This document shows, piece by piece, positions 8,239 to 16,521 of a stretch of 64,000 bases of DNA (position 1 is its first letter; each line of letters begins with the position of its first letter). Where the stretch lies: the NCBI RefSeq assembly GCF_041435495.1, contig NZ_CP108644.1, forward strand, positions 7,425,501 to 7,489,500, given 5' to 3'. The notes beneath the pieces were generated by a model that made no database searches, was not told where the DNA came from, and saw only the letters and a program-made list of their open reading frames with translations. The stretch comes from Streptomyces sp. NBC_01116. Lineage in GTDB: Bacteria > Actinomycetota > Actinomycetes > Streptomycetales > Streptomycetaceae. Made by a program: the position numbers and the translations under genes.

Positions 8239-10224
8239 TTGGCCACGACCGTACGACGAGCCGTAGTGAATCTGCCCGCAGCGCCGCTCGGGCCGGAGAA
8301 CCCGCTCCCGCCGCTGCGGACACCCGCCGCGCCACCCGTGCTCGACCACCGCGACCGGGCGGACCTGCCCCGCGACATGGCCCGGCAACTGGGCCACCGA
8401 CCGCTGCGCACCGTCCTGCCCACCCGGCTGCTCGACGGCTACGGACGCGAGCGCACCCCCACCGCCATCGACGCCGTCGTCATCGAGAACGCCCGGCTGC
8501 GCGTCACCGTGCTGCCCGGACTCGGCGGCCGGATCCACTCCCTGCACCACAAACCCACCGGCCGCGAACTGCTCCACCGCAACCCGGTCCTCCAGCCCGC
8601 GGCCTTCGCCCTCAACGGGGCCTGGTTCTCCGGCGGGATCGAGTGGAACATCGGCGCCACCGGCCACACGACCCTGTCCTGCGCACCGCTGCACGCGGCG
8701 CTCGTGCCCGGTCCCGACGGCTCCACGATGGTCCGGCTCTGGGAATGGGAGCGCCTGCGCGACCTGCCCTTCCAGGTGGACCTCTGGCTCCCCGACGATT
8801 CCGACTTCCTGCACGTCGGCGTACGGATACGCAACCCGCACGAACAGAGCGCACCGGTCTACTGGTGGTCCAACATCGCCGTCCCGGAGACTCCGGACAC
8901 CCGCGTACTGGTCCCGGCCGACGAGGCCTGGCACTTCGGCTACGACCAGGCCCTCACCCGGGTCGGCGTCCCGGAGGCGGGCGGCCTCGACCACACCTAC
9001 CCGCTGCGCTCCGAGTACCCCGCCGACCACTTCTACGAGCTGCCCGACGACGCCCGGCGCTGGATCGCCGCGCTCGACGCGGACGGCCACGGACTCGCCC
9101 AGACCTCCACCGACCTGCTGCGCGGCCGCAAACTGTTCCGCTGGGGTCACGGGCGGGGCGGCCGCCGCTGGCAGGAATGGCTGAACGGGCCCGGAGACGG
9201 CGGCTACGCGGAGATCCAGGCGGGCCTCGCCCGCACCCAGCTGGAGCACGTCCCACTGGAGGCGGGCGCCGCGTTCAGCTGGCTGGAGTCCTACGGTCCG
9301 CTCTCCGCCGACCCGGCGGCCGTGCACGGCCGGGACTGGGCCGCGGCCACCGAGGAGGCCGCCGCACGGCTGGAGGAGGCCCTCCCGCGCGGCGTCGTGG
9401 AGGAGGCGTACGCGGCCTGGCTGCCGCACGCCGACACCGAACCGGGCGAGGTGCTCGCCGCGGGCTCCGGCTGGGGTGCGCTGGAGGTGCTGCGGGGCGG
9501 CCACCGGCTGCCCGGCACTCCGTTCGCCACCGCCGCCATCGGCGACCAGCAGGCCCCCTGGCGGGAGTTGCTGGAGCACGGCACCCTGCCGAAGCCGGAC
9601 CCGGACGGCATCCCCGGCCCGACACCGGTCTCGCCGCCCTGGCGCGACATGCTGGAGACCGCCGACGCCGACCCGCACACCGAATACCACCTCGGCATCG
9701 CGCAGTGGCACGCCGACGACCGGGCCCAGGCCGTCCGCAGCTGGGAGCGCGGCCTGGAGTGCGGCCCCGCGCCACGCTGGCCGCTGCTGCGCTGCCTCGC
9801 CGTCGCGGCCGAGGAGAGCGGCAGGGCGGACCACGCCGCCGACCTGTACGCCGAGGCCTTCGCGGACCTCGGCGGGCCGGGAGCGGGGGACCTCGCGGCG
9901 TCTCAGGAGGGCACGGCTCTCCTCGCCGCCCTGGCCCGCGAGACCGTCGAGGCACACCTGTCCGCCGACCGGCCCGGGGCGGCCCGGGCCCTGCTGGCCG
10001 GGCTCCCCGCCGTGATCCGTGAGCGCGGACGCTTCCGGCTGCTTTTCGCCCGGGCCCTGGTCGCCGAGGGCGACACCGGGGCGGCCCGGGCGATCTTCGA
10101 CGCCGGATTCGAGGTCGCCGACCTGCGCGAAGGGGCCGGAATCCTCGGTGAACTGTGGGCGTCCGTCAGCGACGAACCGCTGCCGGACGCCTACGACTTC
10201 CGTATGCGCCCGCCCCAGGAGTGA
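8239..10224 (+). CDS. DUF5107 domain protein with TPR-like C-terminus
   Basis: 661 residues from TTG 8239, chosen because GAGGG lies four bases upstream and family members as I remember them begin with this ATTVRR-like sequence; an upstream GTG at 8182 would add 19 atypical residues. The N-terminal half resembles DUF5107 (aldose-epimerase-like, with GLGGRIHSL and ALNGAWFSGGIEWN). The C-terminal 250 residues are alpha-helical and alanine-rich, like tetratricopeptide repeats. Such proteins are thought to bind or process carbohydrate, but function is unproven. It converges on the VOC gene. Confidence 0.8.
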   Translation: MATTVRRAVVNLPAAPLGPENPLPPLRTPAAPPVLDHRDRADLPRDMARQLGHRPLRTVLPTRLLDGYGRERTPTAIDAVVIENARLRVTVLPGLGGRIHSLHHKPTGRELLHRNPVLQPAAFALNGAWFSGGIEWNIGATGHTTLSCAPLHAALVPGPDGSTMVRLWEWERLRDLPFQVDLWLPDDSDFLHVGVRIRNPHEQSAPVYWWSNIAVPETPDTRVLVPADEAWHFGYDQALTRVGVPEAGGLDHTYPLRSEYPADHFYELPDDARRWIAALDADGHGLAQTSTDLLRGRKLFRWGHGRGGRRWQEWLNGPGDGGYAEIQAGLARTQLEHVPLEAGAAFSWLESYGPLSADPAAVHGRDWAAATEEAAARLEEALPRGVVEEAYAAWLPHADTEPGEVLAAGSGWGALEVLRGGHRLPGTPFATAAIGDQQAPWRELLEHGTLPKPDPDGIPGPTPVSPPWRDMLETADADPHTEYHLGIAQWHADDRAQAVRSWERGLECGPAPRWPLLRCLAVAAEESGRADHAADLYAEAFADLGGPGAGDLAASQEGTALLAALARETVEAHLSADRPGAARALLAGLPAVIRERGRFRLLFARALVAEGDTGAARAIFDAGFEVADLREGAGILGELWASVSDEPLPDAYDFRMRPPQE

Positions 10225-10246
10225 TCAACGCGCCCCGGGCGGCCGG

Positions 10247-10600
10247 TCAGACGGTGACGTTGCGGTCCACGTACTCGAAGACCGAGCCGTCCGGGTGCAG
10301 CGCGATGAGGTTGCGGCCCGCAGGGGTCGGCACCGGTCCCGCGATGACGCGCGCGCCGGCCCGGGTCAGCGCCGCGTTCGCCTCGTCGACGTCCTTGACG
10401 GCGATGGTCGCGCCGACCTTGCGCAGCACCTCCAGCTCCGACTCCGGCCCGCTCATCAACAGGAAGCAGCCGATCGCGGCCACCGACACCCCACCGCGCT
10501 CGAAGCGCAGGGCCGACGTGCCCGTCAGCCCCTCGTAGAAGGCCACCGAGGCCTCCAGGTCGTCGACGCAGATACGCAGCGTGGTTCCGAGGATCTCCAT
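10247..10600 (-). CDS. VOC (glyoxalase/bleomycin-resistance fold) family protein
   Basis: 117 residues forming one vicinal-oxygen-chelate unit: the opening LRICVDDLEASVAFYEGL and the closing beta-strand LIALHPDGSVFEYVDR are typical. Members include glyoxalases, dioxygenases and antibiotic-binding proteins, so the substrate cannot be assigned. The classical metal ligands are only partly evident. It starts at ATG and lies upstream of, but points away from, the methyltransferase stop. Confidence 0.85.
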   Translation of the reverse strand: MEILGTTLRICVDDLEASVAFYEGLTGTSALRFERGGVSVAAIGCFLLMSGPESELEVLRKVGATIAVKDVDEANAALTRAGARVIAGPVPTPAGRNLIALHPDGSVFEYVDRNVTV

Positions 10601-10690
10601 GCCTACGAGGGTAGTTGGCGGCCGCCACCGGTGTGATCGATTCCGGGCGGGCCGAACGTCTCTTCGCCCCGCGCCGCGTCCGCCCTCACC

Positions 10691-11500
10691 TCACACCCTG
10701 CAGAGCACCTCGCCGTGCGGGACCATGAACCAGCCGTCGCCCTCCTCGCCCCAGGAGCGCCACGCCCCGGCGATGGCCGTGAGCTGCTCGGCGCTCGCGT
10801 GCCCGCCCCGCTCCGCCAGCTCGGCGTAGACCGAGTCCGTCGTCCGGTCCGCCCACAGGCCGCTCCACCAGGCGCGGCTCTCCGGGGTGCCGAAGCACCA
10901 GGCGGCCGCGGTGGGGGTGATGTCGGTGAACCCGGCCCGCCGCGCCCAGGAGAGGAGCCTGCGGCCGGCGTCGGGCTCGCCGCCGTTGGCGCGGGCCACC
11001 CGGCCGTACACCTCCAGCCATGTGCCGAGCCCGGGGGCCTCCGGGTACCAGGTCATCGCCGCGTAGTCGCTGTCCCGCGCCGCGACGACCCCGCCCGGGC
11101 GGCAGACGCGCCGCATCTCGCGCAGCGCCTGGACCGGATCGCCCACGTGCTGGAGCACCTGATGGGCGTGGACCACGTCGAACGAGTCGTCGGGGAAGTC
11201 CAGGGCGTGGACGTCGGCCACCGCGAACTCGACGTTCTCCAGGCCCCGTTCGGCGGCCACCGCGGCGGCCTGGTGGAGAATGTCGGCCGCGGCGTCCACC
11301 GCGGTGACCCGGCCCGGCGCGACCAGCGCCGCCAGGTCGGCGGTGATGGTCCCGGGGCCGCAGCCGACGTCCAGCACGGCCAGGCCGGGGCGGAGTTCGT
11401 CGAGGAGGTACGCCGCCGAGTTGGCGGCGGTCCGCCAGCGGTGCGAGCGCAGGACCGACTCGTGGTGGCCGTGCGTGTACACGGCGGTCTCCTTCGGCAT
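10691..11500 (-). CDS. Class I SAM-dependent methyltransferase
   Basis: 269 residues. Motif I is VLDVGCGPGTIT near residues 42-53, followed by VTAVDAA (ribose-binding acidic loop), FAVADVHAL and the motif IV/post-I stretch FDVVHAHQVLQHV. This is the UbiE/COQ5-like methyltransferase 11/25 group. The C-terminal ~100 residues probably shape the acceptor site; the acceptor is unknown. It is monocistronic, divergent from nothing close, with the PAP2-kinase gene ending about 120 bases upstream of its start. Confidence 0.88.
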   Translation of the reverse strand: MPKETAVYTHGHHESVLRSHRWRTAANSAAYLLDELRPGLAVLDVGCGPGTITADLAALVAPGRVTAVDAAADILHQAAAVAAERGLENVEFAVADVHALDFPDDSFDVVHAHQVLQHVGDPVQALREMRRVCRPGGVVAARDSDYAAMTWYPEAPGLGTWLEVYGRVARANGGEPDAGRRLLSWARRAGFTDITPTAAAWCFGTPESRAWWSGLWADRTTDSVYAELAERGGHASAEQLTAIAGAWRSWGEEGDGWFMVPHGEVLCRV

Positions 11501-11620
11501 GGCGTTGCGTCCTCTCCCGAAAACCTCGCGCCGACGGGCGCGGCGACAGGACCCACCGTACGCCGGGATGTCGGATGGTGAGATGGGCGTCTTGGGATGT
11601 GGACCACCGGCCGGTCCGGG

Positions 11621-13129
11621 TCAGGTCGGCATCGGGCAGTAGACGGTCAGCGCCTCCGGCAGCTTGTCGATGATCAGTTCCGTTCCGGAGTGGGCCACTT
11701 CACCGTCGTACGCGTACGGAGTCCCCGGCGCGAGGCCGCCGATCCGCACCCGGCGCCGCCGCACCGCGGCATGGGCGGGGGAGCGGGTCAGGGGTCCCGC
11801 CACCGCCGCCGCCATCAGACGCAAGGCCGGGGTCCGGCCGCCGTGCACCACCCGGACGTCCAGCAGCCCGTCCGCCAGGTTGTGGCGGCGCCCCGGCGCG
11901 GGGCCCACCCGCTGGAAGAGTCCGTTGCCGACGAACAGCAGCCACAACGGACGCCTGCGCCCCTGGAGTTCGGCTTCCAGCGGCTGCCGGCCGCGCAGTA
12001 CGTGGAAGGCCGCGAGCACACCCGCCGGCCAGCCGCCGATCCGTGGCGACCAGTGTTCCCGGGTGCGCACCAGCTCCGGATAGACGCCCAGCGAGAAGGC
12101 GTTGAGGAAATACCCGTCCGCCCCGTCCGCACCCCCGGGGCCCGGCCGGAAGCGGCCGAGGTCCACCTTGATGGCATCGCCCGCGGTGAGGGCGGCGGCC
12201 GTGTCGTGGACGGTCTCGATGCCCAGGTCGTAGGCGAAGTGGTTGAGCGTGCCGCCGGGGAAGACCGCCAGCGGCATCCCGTGCGTCGCCGCCACGGAGG
12301 CCGCCAGATTCACCGTGCCGTCGCCTCCGCAGACGCCCAGCGCCCGGCCGCGGCCCGCCGCCCTCTCCATCGCCGCCGGCAGCTCCTTCGGGGGCACCTC
12401 CACCACCTCCGCCGCGGGCAGCGCCCCGCGCACCAGCGACGCGGTCGCGGTGGCCGTGCCCGACTCCTGGTTCACCACCACGACGAGGTCCTTCCCCGCG
12501 GGCAGCGCCGGGGCCGCTCCCGGCGGGCGGCCGGGAGCGGGCAGCTGGCCCCGGGTCGGCACGACCCCGCGCAGGGCGAACGCCGCGCCGACGCCGAGCG
12601 CCGCACCCGCCAGCACATCGCTCGGATAGTGGACCCCGGTGTAGACGCGGGAGGCGGCCACCGCCACCGCGACCGGGGCCACGACCGCGCCCCAGCCCCT
12701 GGACTCCAGAGCCACCCCGGTGGCGAAGGCCGCCGCCGACGCCGCGTGGCCCGAGGGGAAGGAGGTGGTGACCGGCTGCCGCTTGAGCTGCCGCACCACC
12801 GGCACCAGGTCCACTATCGGCCGCTCGCGGCGCACCGCGCCCTTCCCGACCGTGTTGATCGTCGCCGACGCCACGGCGAGGGACGCCACCCCGCGCAGCG
12901 CGGCCCGGCGCGAGCGCGCACTGCTGCCGAGGGCCGCGATCCCGGCCGCCGCCCCGAACCAGAGCAGCCCGTGGTTGGCGCTCCGGCTCAGCTTGGGCAG
13001 CAGTGGATCGGCGCCCGGCCAGTGCCGGTCCGCGACGCTCCGGAAGACTGACAGGTCCCGCGCCTGGAGCCAGCCGCGCAACCGGGCGGTGGCGGGAGCG
13101 GTGGCGGGTGAGGTTCTCGGTGTGGACAT
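11621..13129 (-). CDS. Bifunctional PAP2 phosphatase / diacylglycerol kinase-like protein
   Basis: 502 residues combining two enzymes. Residues ~50-185 form a type 2 phosphatidic acid phosphatase with all three signature blocks: KGAVRRERP (96-104), SFPSGH (123-128) and SRVYTGVHYPSD (160-171), within hydrophobic helices. Residues ~212-500 are a lipid-kinase (DAGK catalytic) domain with CGGDGTVN at 267-274 and FPGGTLNHFA. Phosphatase and kinase activities on related lipids in one chain suggest interconversion of phosphatidate/diacylglycerol-type lipids or undecaprenyl phosphates at the membrane. The fusion is, to my knowledge, common in actinomycetes. Confidence 0.9.
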   Translation of the reverse strand: MSTPRTSPATAPATARLRGWLQARDLSVFRSVADRHWPGADPLLPKLSRSANHGLLWFGAAAGIAALGSSARSRRAALRGVASLAVASATINTVGKGAVRRERPIVDLVPVVRQLKRQPVTTSFPSGHAASAAAFATGVALESRGWGAVVAPVAVAVAASRVYTGVHYPSDVLAGAALGVGAAFALRGVVPTRGQLPAPGRPPGAAPALPAGKDLVVVVNQESGTATATASLVRGALPAAEVVEVPPKELPAAMERAAGRGRALGVCGGDGTVNLAASVAATHGMPLAVFPGGTLNHFAYDLGIETVHDTAAALTAGDAIKVDLGRFRPGPGGADGADGYFLNAFSLGVYPELVRTREHWSPRIGGWPAGVLAAFHVLRGRQPLEAELQGRRRPLWLLFVGNGLFQRVGPAPGRRHNLADGLLDVRVVHGGRTPALRLMAAAVAGPLTRSPAHAAVRRRRVRIGGLAPGTPYAYDGEVAHSGTELIIDKLPEALTVYCPMPT

Positions 13130-13247
13130 GGATCAGCGAATACCCGGCCGGGCCGCGCTGAACCAGCAGGCGCGCTGAGACCCCGGCCACGCATTCGCCA
13201 CCGACCGGCGGGAGCACCCCTGCGGCGAGCGCCCCGGCGCGGGCTCT

Positions 13248-13336
13248 GGGCGGGCGGTGACCGGGCGGCGGGCGACTGGGCGCGCGGTGACCGGCCGCGG
13301 GTGACCGGCCGTGGGTGACTGGGCGGGCGGGTCGCC
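13248..13336. repeat. Degenerate 14-15 bp tandem repeat
   Basis: Five to six adjoining units built on GGGCGGGCGGTGACC (13248-13262), then variants ending in GCGACT, GGTGACC, GGTGACC and GGTGACT. The units are imperfect. They lie in the 307-base gap between the divergent PAP2-kinase and aminotransferase-like genes, which otherwise shows only a TATAAA at 13348-13353. Confidence 0.6.
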
Positions 13337-13436
13337 CGGATCCTCCGTATAAAGAAGCCAGAGGCCGTCGGCCGGAGCCGGAGGCCGTCGGCGGGACGCC
13401 CCGGCTGCGGAGCGGAGAGTGGCGGAGGAGGGCCGG

Positions 13437-14669
13437 ATGCACGGGACCGAGGGCCACGCACCCGCGCACGAGGACCACGGCCCCGTCCGCTACGGGCCGC
13501 CCGCCCCCGACCCCGGCCTCCCGGTCCTGCCCGAACTGGCCGCCGTCCTCGCCGCCGCCTCCGCCCGGACCCGCCCGGAACCCCCCGGCGGAGGGCCCGC
13601 CCTGCGCGAGGCGGCCCGCGGCTACTGGGACCGGCGCGGGCTGCACGGCACGGCGGGCGGCATCGCCGCCGCCCCCGGCGCCCAGCCGCTCCTCCTGGCC
13701 CTGATCGGCGCACACGGCGGGGACGTCCTCATGCCGCGCCCCTGCCCGGCCTCCTGGATGCCGCAGGCCCGCCTGCTGGGGCGTCCCGCCTACCACGTGC
13801 CGACCCCGGCCGAATGCGGCGGCGTGCCCGACCCGTACGCCCTGCTGGAGACCGTCCGCCGGGTCCGGGCGGAGGGCGGCCGGCCGAAACTGCTGCTGCT
13901 GTCCGTCGTGGACGACCCCACGGCCACCGTCGCCCCGCCCGAACTGGTCCACGAGGCGTGCGAGGCGGCGGTCGGCGAAGGGCTGCACATCATCAGCGAC
14001 GAGACCTGGCGCGACACCGTGCACCGCACCCGCGACACCGTCCTGCTCAGCCCCGCCGAGATGTGCCCGGACGACGTCACGGTCATCGCCGACCTGTCCG
14101 GAGCCCTCGTACCGGCCGCCTGGCCGGTCGCCGTCGCCCGCTTCCCGGACACCGCGCGGGCCGCCGTCCGGCACGCCCGCACCCTGGACATCCTCACCGC
14201 GCTCGGCGCCCTCGTCGCGGCTCCGGTCGCCCACGCGGCCGCCCACGCGCTGAGGGAGCCGGAGCCCGTACGCGACCGGATCCGGCGGGCCGCGGCGCTC
14301 CAGGCCGAGGTCGCCGCCGCCGCCCACCGTGCGGTCCTGGGCTCCGGCGCGCTGGCCCGCCCCCCGCAGGCGGGCCGACACCTCTACGCCGACCTGGGCC
14401 CGCTGCGCTCCCGGCTGGCGGACCTGGGCGTGACGGACTCCATGGAGCTGGAGGAGTACCTCACCGACCGGCTCGGCGCACCGGCCCCGGGCGGGCACCG
14501 CTTCGGGGACGAGCTGGGCGCCCTGCGCGTACGCCTGGGCACCGGACCACTGCTGGGGGCCACCCCGCAGCAGCAGACGGAGTCCCTCACCGCCGCGAGG
14601 CCCCTGGAGCTCGCCCACGTGGCGCGGGCGCTGGACGGTTTCGCCGCGGTGTTCGGCGCGCTGCGCTGA
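13437..14669 (+). CDS. Aminotransferase class I/II-fold protein lacking the PLP lysine
   Basis: 410 residues from ATG 13437, preferred over a GTG 18 bases earlier because GGAGGAGGG lies just upstream. The fold-type I pattern is recognisable: ISDETWRD (D188, normally pyridine-nitrogen-binding), then VIADLSGALVPAAWP. In active enzymes the latter reads like S-L-S-K-x-L-x-x-P-G-W-R; here the Schiff-base lysine is glycine (G222), the following G-W-R is A-W-P, the D-x-x-Y tyrosine is W191, and the N-P-T-G asparagine is D160. An arginine in RVRLGTG remains near the substrate carboxylate position. It may be a binding or regulatory pseudoenzyme rather than a transaminase. Confidence 0.75.
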   Translation: MHGTEGHAPAHEDHGPVRYGPPAPDPGLPVLPELAAVLAAASARTRPEPPGGGPALREAARGYWDRRGLHGTAGGIAAAPGAQPLLLALIGAHGGDVLMPRPCPASWMPQARLLGRPAYHVPTPAECGGVPDPYALLETVRRVRAEGGRPKLLLLSVVDDPTATVAPPELVHEACEAAVGEGLHIISDETWRDTVHRTRDTVLLSPAEMCPDDVTVIADLSGALVPAAWPVAVARFPDTARAAVRHARTLDILTALGALVAAPVAHAAAHALREPEPVRDRIRRAAALQAEVAAAAHRAVLGSGALARPPQAGRHLYADLGPLRSRLADLGVTDSMELEEYLTDRLGAPAPGGHRFGDELGALRVRLGTGPLLGATPQQQTESLTAARPLELAHVARALDGFAAVFGALR

Positions 14670-14788
14670 GGGGCTGCGCTGCGCCGAAGGCGCGCTGCGC
14701 CGAGGGGCGGTCACGGAGAGGCCGCCCGGGACGCCCGGCACGGTGCGTGGACGTCGGGTCCCGGCCGCCCCCGGCGGTGGCGGAACGT

Positions 14789-15439
14789 TCAGCCCGTCGC
14801 GTCGCCGGTTCCGTGGCCGAACCGCGACCGCAGCCTGCGCCACACCGCCGGAGCCCCGCTGATCAGCAGCGTCAGGGCGACCGCCGCGACCACGCCCTGC
14901 CACGGCTCCGGGAACAGCGAACCGCCCAGGATGCCGATCAGCTGGTAGGTCGCCGCCCAGGCGAGGCAGGCCGGAACATCGCCCCGGGCGAACTGCCGCA
15001 AGGGCATTCTGCCCAGCAGACACGCCAGCATCACCGGGATCCGCCCGGCCGGCACCAGACGGGACAGCACCAGCACCGTCCCGCCGTGCTCGGCCAGCTT
15101 CTCCTGCGCCTGGGCCAGCCGCTCCGGCGCGGCCCGGCGGGTGATCGCCTCCAGCCACTTCGAGCCGTTCTTCGACCGGACCCCGCGCTGTCCCAGCCAG
15201 TACAGGCAGACGTCCCCGAGGAACGCGGCGGCCGACGCCGTCAGGAACACGAAGAGAAGGGTGAGCGGCGACGTCTGGTGGAAGGCCACCACCGCCGCCG
15301 AACTCACCAGCGCGCCCGTCGGCACCACGGGCACCAGGGACCCCAGCGCCACCAGGGCGAAGAGCGTCGGATAGCCGACCGCCTGCTGGGTCGACTCGGT
15401 GGGCAGCTCCCGCACCACCTGCTGGATCTCCTGGATCAC
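14789..15439 (-). CDS. DedA family membrane protein
   Basis: 216 residues from a GTG that overlaps the stop of the MBL gene (GTGA), so the two are translationally coupled. It has several hydrophobic segments and the DedA (VTT/SNARE-associated) core: an acidic residue in FLGDVCLYWLGQRG and the arginine/proline/glycine motif in VLVLSRLVPAGRIPVML. Family members are lipid scramblases or flippases in the inner membrane. Pairing with an MBL hydrolase suggests a shared envelope-related role, but this is not proven. Confidence 0.85.
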   Translation of the reverse strand: MIQEIQQVVRELPTESTQQAVGYPTLFALVALGSLVPVVPTGALVSSAAVVAFHQTSPLTLLFVFLTASAAAFLGDVCLYWLGQRGVRSKNGSKWLEAITRRAAPERLAQAQEKLAEHGGTVLVLSRLVPAGRIPVMLACLLGRMPLRQFARGDVPACLAWAATYQLIGILGGSLFPEPWQGVVAAVALTLLISGAPAVWRRLRSRFGHGTGDATG

Positions 15440-16212
15440 GGGCCGGCCTCCGGTCTGACGCGGTCGCCGTGCCCCAGCAGATGTACGGTCACCTCGGGCG
15501 CCCGCTTCGCCGCGTGCCGCACGAACTCGTCGCCCGGCGCATGGAACTCGTGCGGGCGCACCCCGTCCAGGCCGATCGGCCAGTAGGTGCCGTAGTGCAC
15601 CGGCACCGCGGACCTCGGCGCGAGGCGGGTCAGCGCCTCGGCGGCGCGGGCCGCGTCCAGATGGCCGTGCCCCAGGTAGGGGCCCCAGCCGCCCACCGGC
15701 AGCAGGGCCACGTCCACCGGTCCCACCGCGTCGGACATCCCGTCGAAGAGACCGGTGTCCCCGGCGAAGTACGTCCGGGCCTCGCCCTCGACCACATAGC
15801 CGAGCGCCGGCGCGCGGTGCGGCCCGACCGGCAGCCGCCGCCCGTCGTGCAGGGCGGGCACCGCTCGCACCCGCACCTCGCCGACCCGCACCGTGTCGCC
15901 CGGTTCCACCTCGGTGACGTGCAGCTGCCGCATCCGCCGCAGCGCCCGCAGACCCGGCACCGCGGCCTGCGCGCCGCTGGGCACGACCAGCCGGCTGCCG
16001 GGCGCCAGCCGGGCCAGCGACGGCAGATGCAGGTGGTCGGAGTGCAGGTGGGAGACCAGCACCACCTCGGCGACCGCGGCCTGCGGCGGCGGCACCTCGC
16101 CCCGGCGGCGGCGCAGATGCGCGAAGCGCCGTACGAACAGGGGGTCGGTCAACACCCGCACCCCCGAGTCCTCGATCGTGCAGGTGGCATGACCCCACCA
16201 GGTGATCTCCAC
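15436..16212 (-). CDS. MBL-fold metallo-hydrolase (UlaG-like)
   Basis: 258 residues from GTG 16212, which places the first strand (EITWWGHATC) right at the start as in the family. A longer reading from further upstream would translate the heptamer repeat into TADCGLR units and is rejected. The zinc motif is SHLHSDHLH, with further ligands in LHDGR, FAGDTG and PVHYGT. The family includes lactonases and N-acyl-phosphatidylethanolamine phospholipase-D-like enzymes. It is co-transcribed with dedA and divergent from the holin/phosphatase fusion gene. Confidence 0.88.
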   Translation of the reverse strand: MEITWWGHATCTIEDSGVRVLTDPLFVRRFAHLRRRRGEVPPPQAAVAEVVLVSHLHSDHLHLPSLARLAPGSRLVVPSGAQAAVPGLRALRRMRQLHVTEVEPGDTVRVGEVRVRAVPALHDGRRLPVGPHRAPALGYVVEGEARTYFAGDTGLFDGMSDAVGPVDVALLPVGGWGPYLGHGHLDAARAAEALTRLAPRSAVPVHYGTYWPIGLDGVRPHEFHAPGDEFVRHAAKRAPEVTVHLLGHGDRVRPEAGP

Positions 16213-16521
16213 CGGCGCCTCGGCCTCCTCGCTCGACCCTCGTCGTTCGTTTCCGCAGTCCGCAGTCCGCAGTCCGCAGTCCGCAGTCCGCAGTCCGCAG
16301 TCCGCAGTCCCTGATCCCGGCCTCGATCCCAAGGGCCCCTGGACCCGAGAACCGCGGCGCGCGCGGCCCGCATCCGGTTGCGCGCCACCGGTACGAGCCT
16401 ATGCGCCCCCCGTGCCGTTCCGCCGGGCCCGGGCCGCTCCCGCCGGAGCCGGTGACCGGCGCCGGGCCTGTGAAAAGCTGAAGGGCGGGCCCGGAGGACC
16501 GGGACCCGGGGGCGGAAGGGC
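16213..16521. other. Divergent intergenic region containing the heptamer array
   Basis: About 309 bases between two divergent genes. It contains the eight-copy heptamer (16254-16309) and GC-rich sequence without a convincing gene. Promoters for both genes should lie here; none with clear hexamers was seen. Confidence 0.5.
16254..16309. repeat. Eight perfect tandem copies of CGCAGTC
   Basis: The heptamer CGCAGTC is repeated eight times without interruption (56 bases). It ends 41 bases upstream of the MBL start codon on the other strand, where it reads GACTGCG. Seven is not a multiple of three, so copy-number change would alter spacing in the leader or promoter, or frame if translated. Confidence 0.95.

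Noticed and set aside
14670..14788. Terminator between the pseudo-aminotransferase and DedA genes
   Set aside because: Only a 7-base pairing (CCGGGAC/GTCCCGG) across a long loop was found, too weak to list.
11700..15158. 1150-codon open frame on the minus strand
   Set aside because: It overlaps the PAP2-kinase gene in another frame and the aminotransferase-like gene antisense; the composition is that of a shadow frame.
16213..16332. N-terminal extension of the MBL hydrolase with TADCGLR repeats
   Set aside because: The extension only translates the heptamer array; the family begins at EITWWGHATC, and a GTG with an upstream GAGG fits there.
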